Source: Acidimicrobiia bacterium (GTDB lineage: Bacteria; Actinomycetota; Acidimicrobiia; IMCC26256; JAENVU01). Taken from it: 13,228 bases of DNA. Below, one piece after another: positions 5,761-13,228 of the stretch. The number at the start of each line of letters is the position of its first letter. Positions within the stretch are counted from its first letter, which is position 1. The DNA is taken from positions 1-13,228 of the forward strand of contig JANYLF010000249.1 of NCBI GenBank assembly GCA_025357995.1, read 5' to 3'. The position numbers were made by a program, and so were the translations under genes. The notes below the pieces were generated by a model that had not been told where the DNA came from, searched no databases, and saw only the letters and a program-made list of their open reading frames with translations.

Positions 5761-8064
5761 CTACTCGTACCTCTGGCCCAACTCGCGGAGCATGGGGACG
5801 AGGTGCACGGGTGCGTCGCGGGCGGGAGGACCGGGCGTGTAGGTGGCCGCTCGCAAAGTCCCGGAGTACGGGAACGGGCCGAACTCCTCGTACAGCGCCC
5901 ATGAGACGGGCGAGCGCCGGTCGATGCCCACATCGATGCCTTGGAACGGGGCAATCCCGAACAGCATCGGGAGTCCCGGATGTGACGCACGCAGCACATC
6001 GTCGACGGTGATCGTCACGTCCCAGAGTCGATCGCCGGGCGCAGTGAACTCGACGACGATCTCGCGTGCGCCGTCGGGCAACGCGCCGGCGTGCACTTCG
6101 GTCATGCGCCCGCGGCCGTCGTTGTGCGCGAGCACCAACTCGCCGAGGCGCACGTACAGCAGGTACCCCGAACCTTGGTCGCCGTGCGCAACCAGCACAC
6201 CTTCATCGGAGACACGGTGATCGAGATCGACGGTGACGGTGAATCCGCGAAACCAAATCAGCTGCACCGACCGCCAGCGTTCCAGAGTGGGCGTACCGCG
6301 CGGGATCCGCACCGGCTCGGCGTACACCGCATCGTGCTCGGGCCGCATCAGGTACTTCAGGCTCACGCCTTCGTCGAGCGGGTAGATGTGGTTCTCCCAT
6401 GCCGCGGCTTCCCACGCATCGGCCAGCTCGCGCAACTTCTCGGGATGTGATTCGGCCCGGTTGTGGAGCTCGGTCGGATCATCGTCGAGGTGGTACAGCT
6501 CCCACTCCGCGTCGTCGAAGTCCGTCATCCCGTGATGCAATGTGACCGCGTGCCAACCGTCTCGGTAGTAGCCGCGATGGCCGTTCATCTCGACGATGTG
6601 CTCTCGGTGCGTGCTCGGAGCGTCCGCATCGGCAAGGACCGCCGTGAAGCTCGCACCCTGCAGATCGACCAACGGCACGCCGTGACGCGTCGCCGGACGA
6701 TCCACCCCGACGATCTCGAGGAACGTCGGGAGCAGATCGGTGACGTGCTGGTATTGGCGCCGGTACTCGCCGGCCGAAACGCCGGACTCGTCGAGACCCG
6801 CGGGCCACGAGACGATGAACGGCACCGAGTGACCACCCTGGTGCGTATTGATCTTGTACAACCGGAACGGCGTGTTCGATGCCATCGACCAGCCGCGCGG
6901 GTAGTGCGGCGTGGTCGTAGGACCACCGATCTCGTCGATGCGCGCGAGGTCGGCGTCGATGTCGTCGCCTTGCAGGAGGTGCACGTAGTACGCAGTCGTG
7001 CCGGCCACCTCGCCCTCGCGGGACGCGCCATTGTCGGAGGTGAACACGAACACGGTGTTGTCGAGCTCATCGAGATCTTCGAGCGCGGCGACGAGCCGGC
7101 CGATGTTCTGGTCGACCCGATCGACCATGGCGGCGTAGACCTCCATGTGCCGTGCGAACAACCGCTGCTCGTCGGCCGACAGCTCGTCCCACGGCCGTAC
7201 GTCGTGATCGCGTTCGGTGTTGCGCGGCGCGACCTCGACGCCGGGCGCCACCACACCCATCGCCTGCTGACGAGCGAACCGCTCGGCCCGCAGTGCATCC
7301 CAGCCCGCGGCGTAACGACCACGATACTTCTCGATGTCTTCCGGCCGGGCGTGCAACGGTGCGTGCACCGCGCCGTGCGCCATGTACAAGAAGAACGGAC
7401 GGCTCGGATTCGCGGTCTTTTGGGACCGCACCATCGAGATCGCCTGATCGGTGATGTCGTCCGTGAAGTAGTAGCCCTCCGGGTACTGATCGATCTCCAC
7501 CTGGTGGTTGTCCTGCACCAACCGGTGGGGGTGATGCAGGTTCGTGAACGCATCGATCACGCCGTAGTAGCGATCGAACCCGCGCTGACACGGCCACGAA
7601 TGCCGCGGTCCCTCGGAACCATCGGAGTCCTTCGCGAGGTGCCACTTCCCCACCATCATCGTGGCGTAGCCGGCTTCGTCGCGCAGAATCTCGGCCATCG
7701 TCATCACGTCGGGCGCAAGCTCCGACGCGTAGCCGGGGAAGCCCGGGTCGACGTGTGCGACCGTCCCGAGACCCGCGCGGTGCGGTTCCACTCCAGTGAG
7801 CAACGCGGCGCGAGTGGGTGAGCACATCGGGGTGACATGGAAGTTCGTACCTCGCAGCCCGCGCGCCGCCAGCGCGTCGAGATGAGGTGTCTCGATCTCG
7901 CTGCCGTAACACCCGAGGTCCGAGTAGCCGAGGTCGTCGGCCAAGACGATCACGATGTTGGGCGCTCCCTCACGCGCCTGTGGCCGCTCCGGCCACGCAC
8001 CTTCGGATCCCGCGAACGTACGACCCACCGTTCCGGTGAATCCGGGATAGCTCCGATCACTCAT
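5761..8064 (-). CDS. Large cytoplasmic arylsulfatase (type I, formylglycine-dependent)
   Basis: This 767-residue sulfatase hydrolyses sulfate esters; its natural substrate cannot be read from the sequence. The alkaline-phosphatase-like core has the metal aspartates D43-D44 in VLADDLGYSD, the CSPTR motif with C81 to be converted to formylglycine, K140 and H142 in GKWHLAK, H230 and H234 in MAHGAVHAPLH, D344-N345 in FTSDNG, and K404. A C-terminal part of about 200 residues has beta-rich sequence after the LYHLDDDPTE strand. Its length is like the roughly 785-residue AtsA/AtsD enzymes of mycobacteria. There is no signal peptide or membrane segment. It needs a formylglycine-generating enzyme (or anaerobic maturase), which is not encoded in the window. 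It sits inside a housekeeping operon, 17 bases after priA and 22 before def, with no mobile-element scar. Confidence 0.95.
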   Translation of the reverse strand: MSDRSYPGFTGTVGRTFAGSEGAWPERPQAREGAPNIVIVLADDLGYSDLGCYGSEIETPHLDALAARGLRGTNFHVTPMCSPTRAALLTGVEPHRAGLGTVAHVDPGFPGYASELAPDVMTMAEILRDEAGYATMMVGKWHLAKDSDGSEGPRHSWPCQRGFDRYYGVIDAFTNLHHPHRLVQDNHQVEIDQYPEGYYFTDDITDQAISMVRSQKTANPSRPFFLYMAHGAVHAPLHARPEDIEKYRGRYAAGWDALRAERFARQQAMGVVAPGVEVAPRNTERDHDVRPWDELSADEQRLFARHMEVYAAMVDRVDQNIGRLVAALEDLDELDNTVFVFTSDNGASREGEVAGTTAYYVHLLQGDDIDADLARIDEIGGPTTTPHYPRGWSMASNTPFRLYKINTHQGGHSVPFIVSWPAGLDESGVSAGEYRRQYQHVTDLLPTFLEIVGVDRPATRHGVPLVDLQGASFTAVLADADAPSTHREHIVEMNGHRGYYRDGWHAVTLHHGMTDFDDAEWELYHLDDDPTELHNRAESHPEKLRELADAWEAAAWENHIYPLDEGVSLKYLMRPEHDAVYAEPVRIPRGTPTLERWRSVQLIWFRGFTVTVDLDHRVSDEGVLVAHGDQGSGYLLYVRLGELVLAHNDGRGRMTEVHAGALPDGAREIVVEFTAPGDRLWDVTITVDDVLRASHPGLPMLFGIAPFQGIDVGIDRRSPVSWALYEEFGPFPYSGTLRAATYTPGPPARDAPVHLVPMLRELGQRYE

Positions 8065-8081
8065 AGGTCGGATCGTGGCAC

Positions 8082-9827
8082 CTAGACGCGGGGTGGGTCG
8101 ACTGCGATGCGCAACCGACCCGCGGCGCGGCCGACCGATCCGGCGGTCTCCAGACCGTCAGCCAGCGAATCCGCGTCGGCCGCGAATGCCAGTGCACTCA
8201 GGCCGGTGCCCTGTTCGGATGGACCGAGGACGCGGAAATCGCGGCGGAGCGCGAGTACCGCGGCGTCGACGGCTGCGGTTTCACCCGACAGCTCGGCGAC
8301 GGCGCCGTCGGGCGGAAACCCGAGCATGGCGCGACGCGCCCGTTCGACCACCATGACCGGATCGGGATCACCACTCGTAGCGAACGTGACCACCTCGTGC
8401 TCCGGCGTACGCGTGTGCAACAGCAACCGCCCGCCGCGCTCCCGGTTGCCCACCACGCGAGCCGCGCGTGCAACGAGACCGGCCGCCTGTTGCGCGGCGC
8501 GCACTCGCGGAGCGAACAGCTCCTGGTCCAGGTCGAGAAATGCCACGAACCGCGCGTCCACGCGGTGCAGCGTGGCTTCGGTCCCGACGACGACAGGCGC
8601 ATTCGGAACCTCGTCGACTGTCCCGTCGAGCCACGCGACTTCGGTACGCGGTAACAGTGCGGCGAGTGAGTCGCGTAGGCGCTGCACGCCCAGCCGGGAT
8701 GCCCGCAACTTGGTGCCGTGACAGGCCAGACAGATCATCGGTCGAGTCATGGCACACCGTGGACACGCCAGAGTCCCTGGCGCACTCTCGACGACCGCGG
8801 CCTGACACCGCTCGCAACTCGCGACCGTCGAACACGTCAGACAGGTGAGCAGCTTCGCCCGCCCCTTACGGTTCAGCACACACAGTGCGCGATCACCGTG
8901 GTCCACGACCTGGTGCAACGCGCGTGCCAACGCGTCACTCAAGAGGCCGTTCCCCGGCGGCTCCTCGCGGAGGTCGACGACATCGACGCGCGGCCAGCCG
9001 GCCCGTTCCACCGACCGCGGCGGCCGAACCACCGCGGCGGTCGCGAGCGCTTGCGCTTCCGGCGTGGGCAGCGCGGCCACGAGCGCGACCGCCGCACCAA
9101 CCCGCCGCGCTCGCTCCACCGCCACATCACGGGCGTGCCAGGTGGGGACGCGCTCCTCCTGGAGGGCCTCGTCACCTTCGTCGAGCACCACGACGGACGC
9201 GAGGTCGGGAACCGGCGCCCAGACCGCGGTGCGACCTCCCACGACCACGACCTCACCGCGGCGGGCCGCTGACCACGCACGCGTCCGGGCCGCGTCGTCG
9301 AGGTCGGAGCGCAGGACCAACACCCGGTGGCCATGGCGTTCGAGATCGCGCACCAACGCGCCGAGCCGCGGTTCGGTGACCAATACCAGCGTCGAACCCG
9401 CGGCCGCGATCCGTGCCGCGATCAGCTCCCGCCGATCGGTCGCCGGGGGCCATGCGACGACCTCGACGGACGCGGTCGTGACCGGCGCCGTGACCACCAC
9501 GGGCCACGGTTCGCGCACCGCGTTCGGCGCCGACGCGGCGCGATAGAGCGCGACCGCTCGCCCGGCCCAGCGCCGCGCGGTCCAGCGACACAGATCGAGC
9601 ACATCCGCGGGTGGGCCCGCGCCCACCACCTTCGAGATCGCCAATATTCGGGCCACCGATGCGTCGGGCTGCACATCCGTCGCCACGACCCACCCGCGCA
9701 CGCGACGACCGTGCAACGGCACCCGCACGATGGTGCCCACCCGCACGACGTCTCCGAACTCGTCGGGGACTTCGTAGTCGAACTCGCGCTCGACCGCCGT
9801 CAGATCCGGACTGACGCGGACATACAC
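8082..9827 (-). CDS. priA: Primosomal protein N' (PriA), degenerate helicase of actinobacterial type
   Basis: PriA recognises stalled or repaired replication forks and starts primosome reloading. The 581-residue protein keeps the N-terminal DNA-binding domain (residues 1 to about 105, with EREFDYEVP and VRVPLHGRRVRGWV) and the zinc-binding module with eight cysteines (C329, C332, C338, C341, C355, C358, C366, C369). The ATPase motifs are lost: no Walker A GxGKT is present, the DEEH box reads DEGDE at 216-220, and the usual QVAGRAGR motif VI reads LVARAARVVG. This absence of a working helicase is known for actinobacterial PriA, so the protein probably acts as a structural loader. The start is GTG at 9827, 21 bases after the metK stop; the ribosome-binding site is weak. 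Confidence 0.93.
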   Translation of the reverse strand: MYVRVSPDLTAVEREFDYEVPDEFGDVVRVGTIVRVPLHGRRVRGWVVATDVQPDASVARILAISKVVGAGPPADVLDLCRWTARRWAGRAVALYRAASAPNAVREPWPVVVTAPVTTASVEVVAWPPATDRRELIAARIAAAGSTLVLVTEPRLGALVRDLERHGHRVLVLRSDLDDAARTRAWSAARRGEVVVVGGRTAVWAPVPDLASVVVLDEGDEALQEERVPTWHARDVAVERARRVGAAVALVAALPTPEAQALATAAVVRPPRSVERAGWPRVDVVDLREEPPGNGLLSDALARALHQVVDHGDRALCVLNRKGRAKLLTCLTCSTVASCERCQAAVVESAPGTLACPRCAMTRPMICLACHGTKLRASRLGVQRLRDSLAALLPRTEVAWLDGTVDEVPNAPVVVGTEATLHRVDARFVAFLDLDQELFAPRVRAAQQAAGLVARAARVVGNRERGGRLLLHTRTPEHEVVTFATSGDPDPVMVVERARRAMLGFPPDGAVAELSGETAAVDAAVLALRRDFRVLGPSEQGTGLSALAFAADADSLADGLETAGSVGRAAGRLRIAVDPPRV

Positions 9828-9848
9828 AGTGCTGCCGATTCGGCGTTC

Positions 9849-11039
9849 CTAGAGGTTCGCGGCGGCGGCGCGGAGGGCGTCGGCGCTGGACGTGTGCTCC
9901 CAGGTGAACTCGGGCTCGTTGCGCCCGAAGTGTCCGTACGCGGCGGTCTTGCGATAGATCGGCCGGCGCAGGTCGAGCCGCTCGATAATCGCCGCGGGAC
10001 GAAGGTCGAAGTACTCGTTGATGAGCGCCGGGAGCTTCTCCGGATCGATCTCCGAAGTTCCGAACGTCTCCACCATCAGCGACACTGGCCGCGCGATCCC
10101 GATCGCGTACGCGACCTGCACCTCACAGCGCTTCGCGATACCGGCAGCAACGATGTTCTTTGCGGCGTGACGGGCGGCGTAGGCCGCGGAACGGTCGACC
10201 TTCGTTGGGTCCTTGCCGCTGAATGCACCGCCGCCGTGGCGCGCCATGCCGCCGTAGGTGTCGACGATGATCTTGCGGCCGGTAAGACCACAGTCGGCGT
10301 GCGGTCCACCGAGCTCGAAGTTGCCCGTCGGGTTGACGTGCACCTCAAAGTCGTCGTCGGCGAACTGCTCGGGGATCAGCGGTCGGATCACGTGCTCGAT
10401 GAGATCGGGCTTGATCATCGTGTCTCGGTCGATGCCGGGGCCGTGCTGCGTGGAGATCAACACGGTCGACAGGCGCTTCGGCACACCGTTCTCGTAATCG
10501 ATGGTGACCTGGGTCTTGCCGTCCGGGCGCAAGTACGGCAACGTGCCGGACTTGCGGACCTCGGCGAGACGGAACGCGAGCTTGTGCGCGAGCCAGATCG
10601 GCATGGGCATGAGATCCGCGGTCTCGTCGCAGGCGTACCCGAACATCATGCCTTGATCGCCGGCACCGGTCTCGAGCATCCGGTCGGTGTCGCCGGCCCG
10701 CTGCTCTTCGGCCTTGTCGACACCCATGGCGATGTCGGGGCTCTGTTCGTCGATCGACGTGATGACCCCACAGGTGTTGCCGTCGAAGCCGTACGACTCG
10801 CGGTCGTATCCGATGCTGCGCACGGTGTCTCGCACCACGCGTGGGATGTCGACGTAGGCCTGGGTGCTGATCTCACCCGCGACCACGACCAGACCGGTGG
10901 TGCACATGGTCTCGCATGCGACCCGGCTGTTCGGGTCATCCTCGAAGATCGCATCGAGAACGGCGTCCGAAATCTGGTCGCTCATCTTGTCGGGGTGACC
11001 TTCGGTCACCGATTCCGACGTAAAGGTGAAGGCGCTCAA
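9849..11039 (-). CDS. metK: S-adenosylmethionine synthetase (methionine adenosyltransferase)
   Basis: MetK makes SAM from methionine and ATP and so supplies the methyl donor for RsmB in the same operon. The 396-residue protein is full length. It shows SESVTEGHPDK at the start (H15, D17 of the active site), the GAGDQGMMFGYA signature (125-136) and GGGAFSGKDPTKVDRS (269-284), the two PROSITE-type motifs of the family. The start is a TTG at 11039, preceded at five bases by AGGAG; the TTG overlaps the coaBC TGA stop (TTGA, four-base overlap), a strong sign of coupled translation. No SAM riboswitch precedes it. Confidence 0.98.
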   Translation of the reverse strand: MSAFTFTSESVTEGHPDKMSDQISDAVLDAIFEDDPNSRVACETMCTTGLVVVAGEISTQAYVDIPRVVRDTVRSIGYDRESYGFDGNTCGVITSIDEQSPDIAMGVDKAEEQRAGDTDRMLETGAGDQGMMFGYACDETADLMPMPIWLAHKLAFRLAEVRKSGTLPYLRPDGKTQVTIDYENGVPKRLSTVLISTQHGPGIDRDTMIKPDLIEHVIRPLIPEQFADDDFEVHVNPTGNFELGGPHADCGLTGRKIIVDTYGGMARHGGGAFSGKDPTKVDRSAAYAARHAAKNIVAAGIAKRCEVQVAYAIGIARPVSLMVETFGTSEIDPEKLPALINEYFDLRPAAIIERLDLRRPIYRKTAAYGHFGRNEPEFTWEHTSSADALRAAAANL

Positions 11040-12304
11040 CGCATCTCCTGATGTGGGTTGACAGGTTCGCGGCCCAGCAGTGCAGCCACTCGATCGAGAA
11101 TCACGTCGGCCAACGCAGCCTTCGTGAGCAAGGGCGTCTCCTCGGAAGCGCCCGAAGAGTCAAGCAGGATTGCCCGGTTGGTGTCGACTTCAAAGCCGGC
11201 CTGCGGATCGGAAACATCGTTCGCCACCAGCAGGTCCGTGTTCTTCCGCGCCAGCTTGTCGGCCGCGTGCACGGCGACGTTCTCGGTCTCGGCCGCGAAA
11301 CCGACGAGCACTTGGCCCCGCTTGACCGTGCCGAGCTCGGCCAGGATGTCCGGCGTGGGTTCGAGCACGATCTCGGGCGCGCCATCGGCCTTCTTCAGCT
11401 TGTCCAGGGCCGCGACCTTCGGGCGGAAATCGGCGACGGCCGCAGCCATCACCACCACATCCGTCGCGTCGAAGCGGCTCAGGACGGCGTCGTGCATCTC
11501 TTGCGCGGAGACCACCGGCACGACCTCGACCGGGCCGGCGGCGAAGGAGTCGGCCAGACCGGCGGCCGCGGCGGTGACCAGCGTGACGGCCGCGCCACGA
11601 GCCGAAGCCCGCTCGGCCACGGCGTGTCCCATCTTGCCCGACGATCGGTTCCCGATGAATCGCACCGGGTCAATGGCTTCGCGTGTCCCACCCGCGGTGA
11701 CCAGCACCCGCACGCCCGCGAGGTCGAGACCGTGGGTGAGCACCTCGAGGACGGCGCCCAGAATGGCCTCCGGCGCGGCCAGGCGCCCGGCGCCGATGTC
11801 GCCACCCGCCAGGCGACCCGACTCCGGCTCCACCACGTGCACGCCGCGTCGGCGCAGCGTGGTGAGGTTCTCCTGCACCGCAGGGTGTTCCCACATCTCG
11901 GTGTGCATCGCCGGTGCCAAGACGACGGGCGCGCGCGTGGCCAACAACGTTGCGGTCAGGAGATCGTCCGAGAGGCCCGCCGCGTATTTGGCAATGAGTC
12001 GGGCGGTGGCGGGCGCAACCACCACGACGTCGGCCGACTGGCCCAACCGCGTGTGCGGAATCGGATGCTCACTCCCGTCGCCCGTCGCGCCGGTGAACAG
12101 CTGGGTCTGTGCGGGCTCTGATGCCAGCGCCGAAAACGTGAGCGCACCGATGAAGCGCGTCGCGTCCTCGGTCAACACCGGTGCAACGTGCGCGCCCGCG
12201 TCCACCATCTGGCGGCACAGCTCGACGGCCTTGTACGCCGCGATACCACCCGAAACACCAAGCACGACCCGTCGGCCGCGCCATGCCGGCGAGACGGGAT
12301 CCAT
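11036..12304 (-). CDS. coaBC: Bifunctional phosphopantothenoylcysteine decarboxylase / phosphopantothenate-cysteine ligase
   Basis: CoaBC (Dfp) adds cysteine to 4'-phosphopantothenate and then decarboxylates the product with FMN, two steps of coenzyme A synthesis. The 422-residue protein has the N-terminal flavoprotein CoaC domain (LGVSGGIAAYKAVEL, catalytic H84, the APATARLIAK region, PAMHTEMW) and the C-terminal CoaB domain from about residue 195 (VTAGGTREAIDPVRFIGN, AAAVADFRP, KLKK). Oddities: the usual PAMN is PAMH, which I recall being common in actinobacteria, and the active-site loop usually read ACGD-GxGR is AGGD-GAGR, replacing the cysteine by G167. I chose ATG at 12304, with AGGA nine bases upstream; an in-frame TTG at 12310 is too close to it. 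Confidence 0.97.
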   Translation of the reverse strand: MDPVSPAWRGRRVVLGVSGGIAAYKAVELCRQMVDAGAHVAPVLTEDATRFIGALTFSALASEPAQTQLFTGATGDGSEHPIPHTRLGQSADVVVVAPATARLIAKYAAGLSDDLLTATLLATRAPVVLAPAMHTEMWEHPAVQENLTTLRRRGVHVVEPESGRLAGGDIGAGRLAAPEAILGAVLEVLTHGLDLAGVRVLVTAGGTREAIDPVRFIGNRSSGKMGHAVAERASARGAAVTLVTAAAAGLADSFAAGPVEVVPVVSAQEMHDAVLSRFDATDVVVMAAAVADFRPKVAALDKLKKADGAPEIVLEPTPDILAELGTVKRGQVLVGFAAETENVAVHAADKLARKNTDLLVANDVSDPQAGFEVDTNRAILLDSSGASEETPLLTKAALADVILDRVAALLGREPVNPHQEMR

Positions 12305-12310
12305 CGGCAA

Positions 12311-12625
12311 TTATCCTGCTTCGACGGTGTCGGTCGCGTCGGCGGTGGTCTCGGTGGCCTCGTCTTCGGTCACCGGCTCCGGCGGATCGGCCTTGATGAT
12401 CTTGCCGACTTCGATCTCTTCCAGCGCGATCGACAACGGCTTGCGTGAGACCGACGTGACCTGTGGCGGGACGATCTTGCCGAGACCGTCGCCGAGGTGG
12501 TTGTAGTAGTCGTTGATCTCACGGGCTCGGCGCGAGGCGAGGGTCACGAGCGTGAACTTGGAGTTCTCCCGAGCGAGCAGGTTCTCGATCCGGGGCTCGG
12601 TGAGGGACGCGCGGCGTTCGGCCAT
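12311..12625 (-). CDS. rpoZ: DNA-directed RNA polymerase subunit omega
   Basis: Omega binds the beta' subunit and helps RNA polymerase assembly. The 104-residue protein has the conserved core: EPRIENLL (10-17), KFTLVTLASRRAREINDYY and then LSIALEEIEVGKI. After about residue 78 it carries an acidic, Thr/Ala-rich tail that looks disordered. The ATG at 12625 lies 19 bases after the gmk stop, with GGAG nine bases upstream of it. Location between gmk and coaBC is the usual actinobacterial arrangement. Confidence 0.97.
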   Translation of the reverse strand: MAERRASLTEPRIENLLARENSKFTLVTLASRRAREINDYYNHLGDGLGKIVPPQVTSVSRKPLSIALEEIEVGKIIKADPPEPVTEDEATETTADATDTVEAG

Positions 12626-12644
12626 GGTGAGGGGCTCCAGAAAG

Positions 12645-13223
12645 TCAGGAAAAGCCGTCGACCGGTGGTCCGAGACGGCGAGCTTCCAGGATAGCCGCGA
12701 CTTCCCCCACCGCTCGCTCCAGGTCGTCGTTCACCACGACGGCATCAAACGCCTGAGCCTCACGTTCCTCGGCCGCTGCAGTCTCCAGTCGCCGCTGGAT
12801 TTGATCGGGATCGTCACTGCCCCGCTCCCGGAGCCGCATCTCCTGCACCTCCCGGTCCGGCGCCCTCAGGAAGACCAGCAACGCATTGGGATACCGCGCC
12901 TTCACCGCCAGCGCGCCCTGCACGTCGATCTCCACCAGCACGTCTTCGCCGGCCGAGAGGCGCGCTTCGATGGGGCCTCGCGGGGTGCCCTTGAGCTGTC
13001 CGTACACCTCGAACCACTCGAGGAAGCCTCCCGCATCTCGGAGCTCCTCGAACGCCACCCGGCTCACGAAGTGGTAGTCCACGCCGTCGACCTCATCCGG
13101 TCGCGGCGCGCGGGTGGTGGCCGACACCGACCAGCCGAGGTGCGGGTCACGCGCCCGCAGCGCTCGTCCGACAGTTCCCTTACCGACGCCCGAGGGCCCG
13201 GAGAGAACGAGCAGGACCGCCAA
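12645..13223 (-). CDS. gmk: Guanylate kinase (5' end close to window edge)
   Basis: Gmk phosphorylates GMP to GDP with ATP, feeding GTP and hence also riboflavin synthesis. The 192-residue frame is nearly or fully complete. It has the P-loop GPSGVGKGT (9-17), the GMP-binding TTRAPRPDEVDGVDYHF (36-52), the EID stretch (98-100) before VQGALAVKA, and a lid region around RLRERGSDDPDQIQRRL. The YGT usually seen in the GMP site reads KGT at 79-80 of this numbering; the site also varies in other actinobacteria. The start is uncertain: the codon at 13223 is TTG, only five bases remain upstream, and no ribosome-binding site is visible, so the true start may lie beyond the window. Confidence 0.95.
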   Translation of the reverse strand: MAVLLVLSGPSGVGKGTVGRALRARDPHLGWSVSATTRAPRPDEVDGVDYHFVSRVAFEELRDAGGFLEWFEVYGQLKGTPRGPIEARLSAGEDVLVEIDVQGALAVKARYPNALLVFLRAPDREVQEMRLRERGSDDPDQIQRRLETAAAEEREAQAFDAVVVNDDLERAVGEVAAILEARRLGPPVDGFS

Positions 13224-13228
13224 GGGCG

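Noticed and set aside
5739..8081. Mobile-element origin of the sulfatase gene
   Set aside because: I see no flanking repeats, transposase or integrase remnants, and no obvious change of base composition.
11040..11100. SAM riboswitch or separate promoter before metK
   Set aside because: The metK start overlaps the coaBC stop, so there is no leader. No SAM aptamer motif is visible.
1..13228. tRNA or rRNA genes, CRISPR arrays, insertion sequences, phage or defence genes
   Set aside because: Gaps between genes are too short for them except 999-1345, which is accounted for by the riboswitch leader, and I saw no repeat arrays.

Overview
The window is a high-GC actinobacterial chromosome segment in which every supported gene lies on the minus strand, so transcription runs from high to low coordinates. 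The order gmk, rpoZ, coaBC, metK, priA, def, fmt, rsmB, rpe, ribD is the conserved housekeeping block of Actinomycetota (Mycobacterium tuberculosis has the same core order with other genes interspersed). The PriA lacks a Walker A motif, as actinobacterial PriA proteins do. I place it in Actinomycetota with good confidence. A deep branch such as Acidimicrobiia is a guess from the compact layout.

Layout in order of transcription: guanylate kinase (12645-13223, 5' end near the window edge), RNA polymerase omega (12311-12625), CoaBC (11036-12304), S-adenosylmethionine synthetase (9849-11039), helicase-dead PriA (8082-9827), a large cytoplasmic arylsulfatase (5761-8064), peptide deformylase (5211-5738), methionyl-tRNA formyltransferase (4370-5206), 16S rRNA m5C967 methyltransferase RsmB (3043-4359), ribulose-phosphate 3-epimerase (2382-3032), a possible 29-residue small protein (2291-2380), a MogA/MoaB-family protein (1810-2289) and a NUDIX hydrolase (1346-1807). 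Spacers from gmk to the NUDIX gene are 0 to 22 bp, apart from the 97 bp holding the candidate small ORF. This looks like one long, translationally coupled operon.

After the NUDIX gene comes the only substantial intergenic region (999-1345). It holds a candidate promoter, a complete FMN riboswitch (1068-1207) and a leader that can hide the start codon of ribD. RibD (1-998) is incomplete because its 3' end lies beyond position 1. A riboflavin operon probably continues off the left edge.

Functionally the block joins nucleotide and cofactor supply (GMP/GDP, CoA, SAM, riboflavin), transcription and replication-restart accessories, and N-formylmethionine handling (Fmt adds the formyl group, Def removes it). 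The sulfatase, the MogA-like protein and the NUDIX enzyme are the accessory insertions. I found no RNA genes, mobile elements, CRISPR arrays or defence genes, and no wholly new system. The most distinctive signals are the riboswitch expression platform, with two mutually exclusive pairings around the ribD start codon, and the small ORF between rpe and the MogA-like gene.
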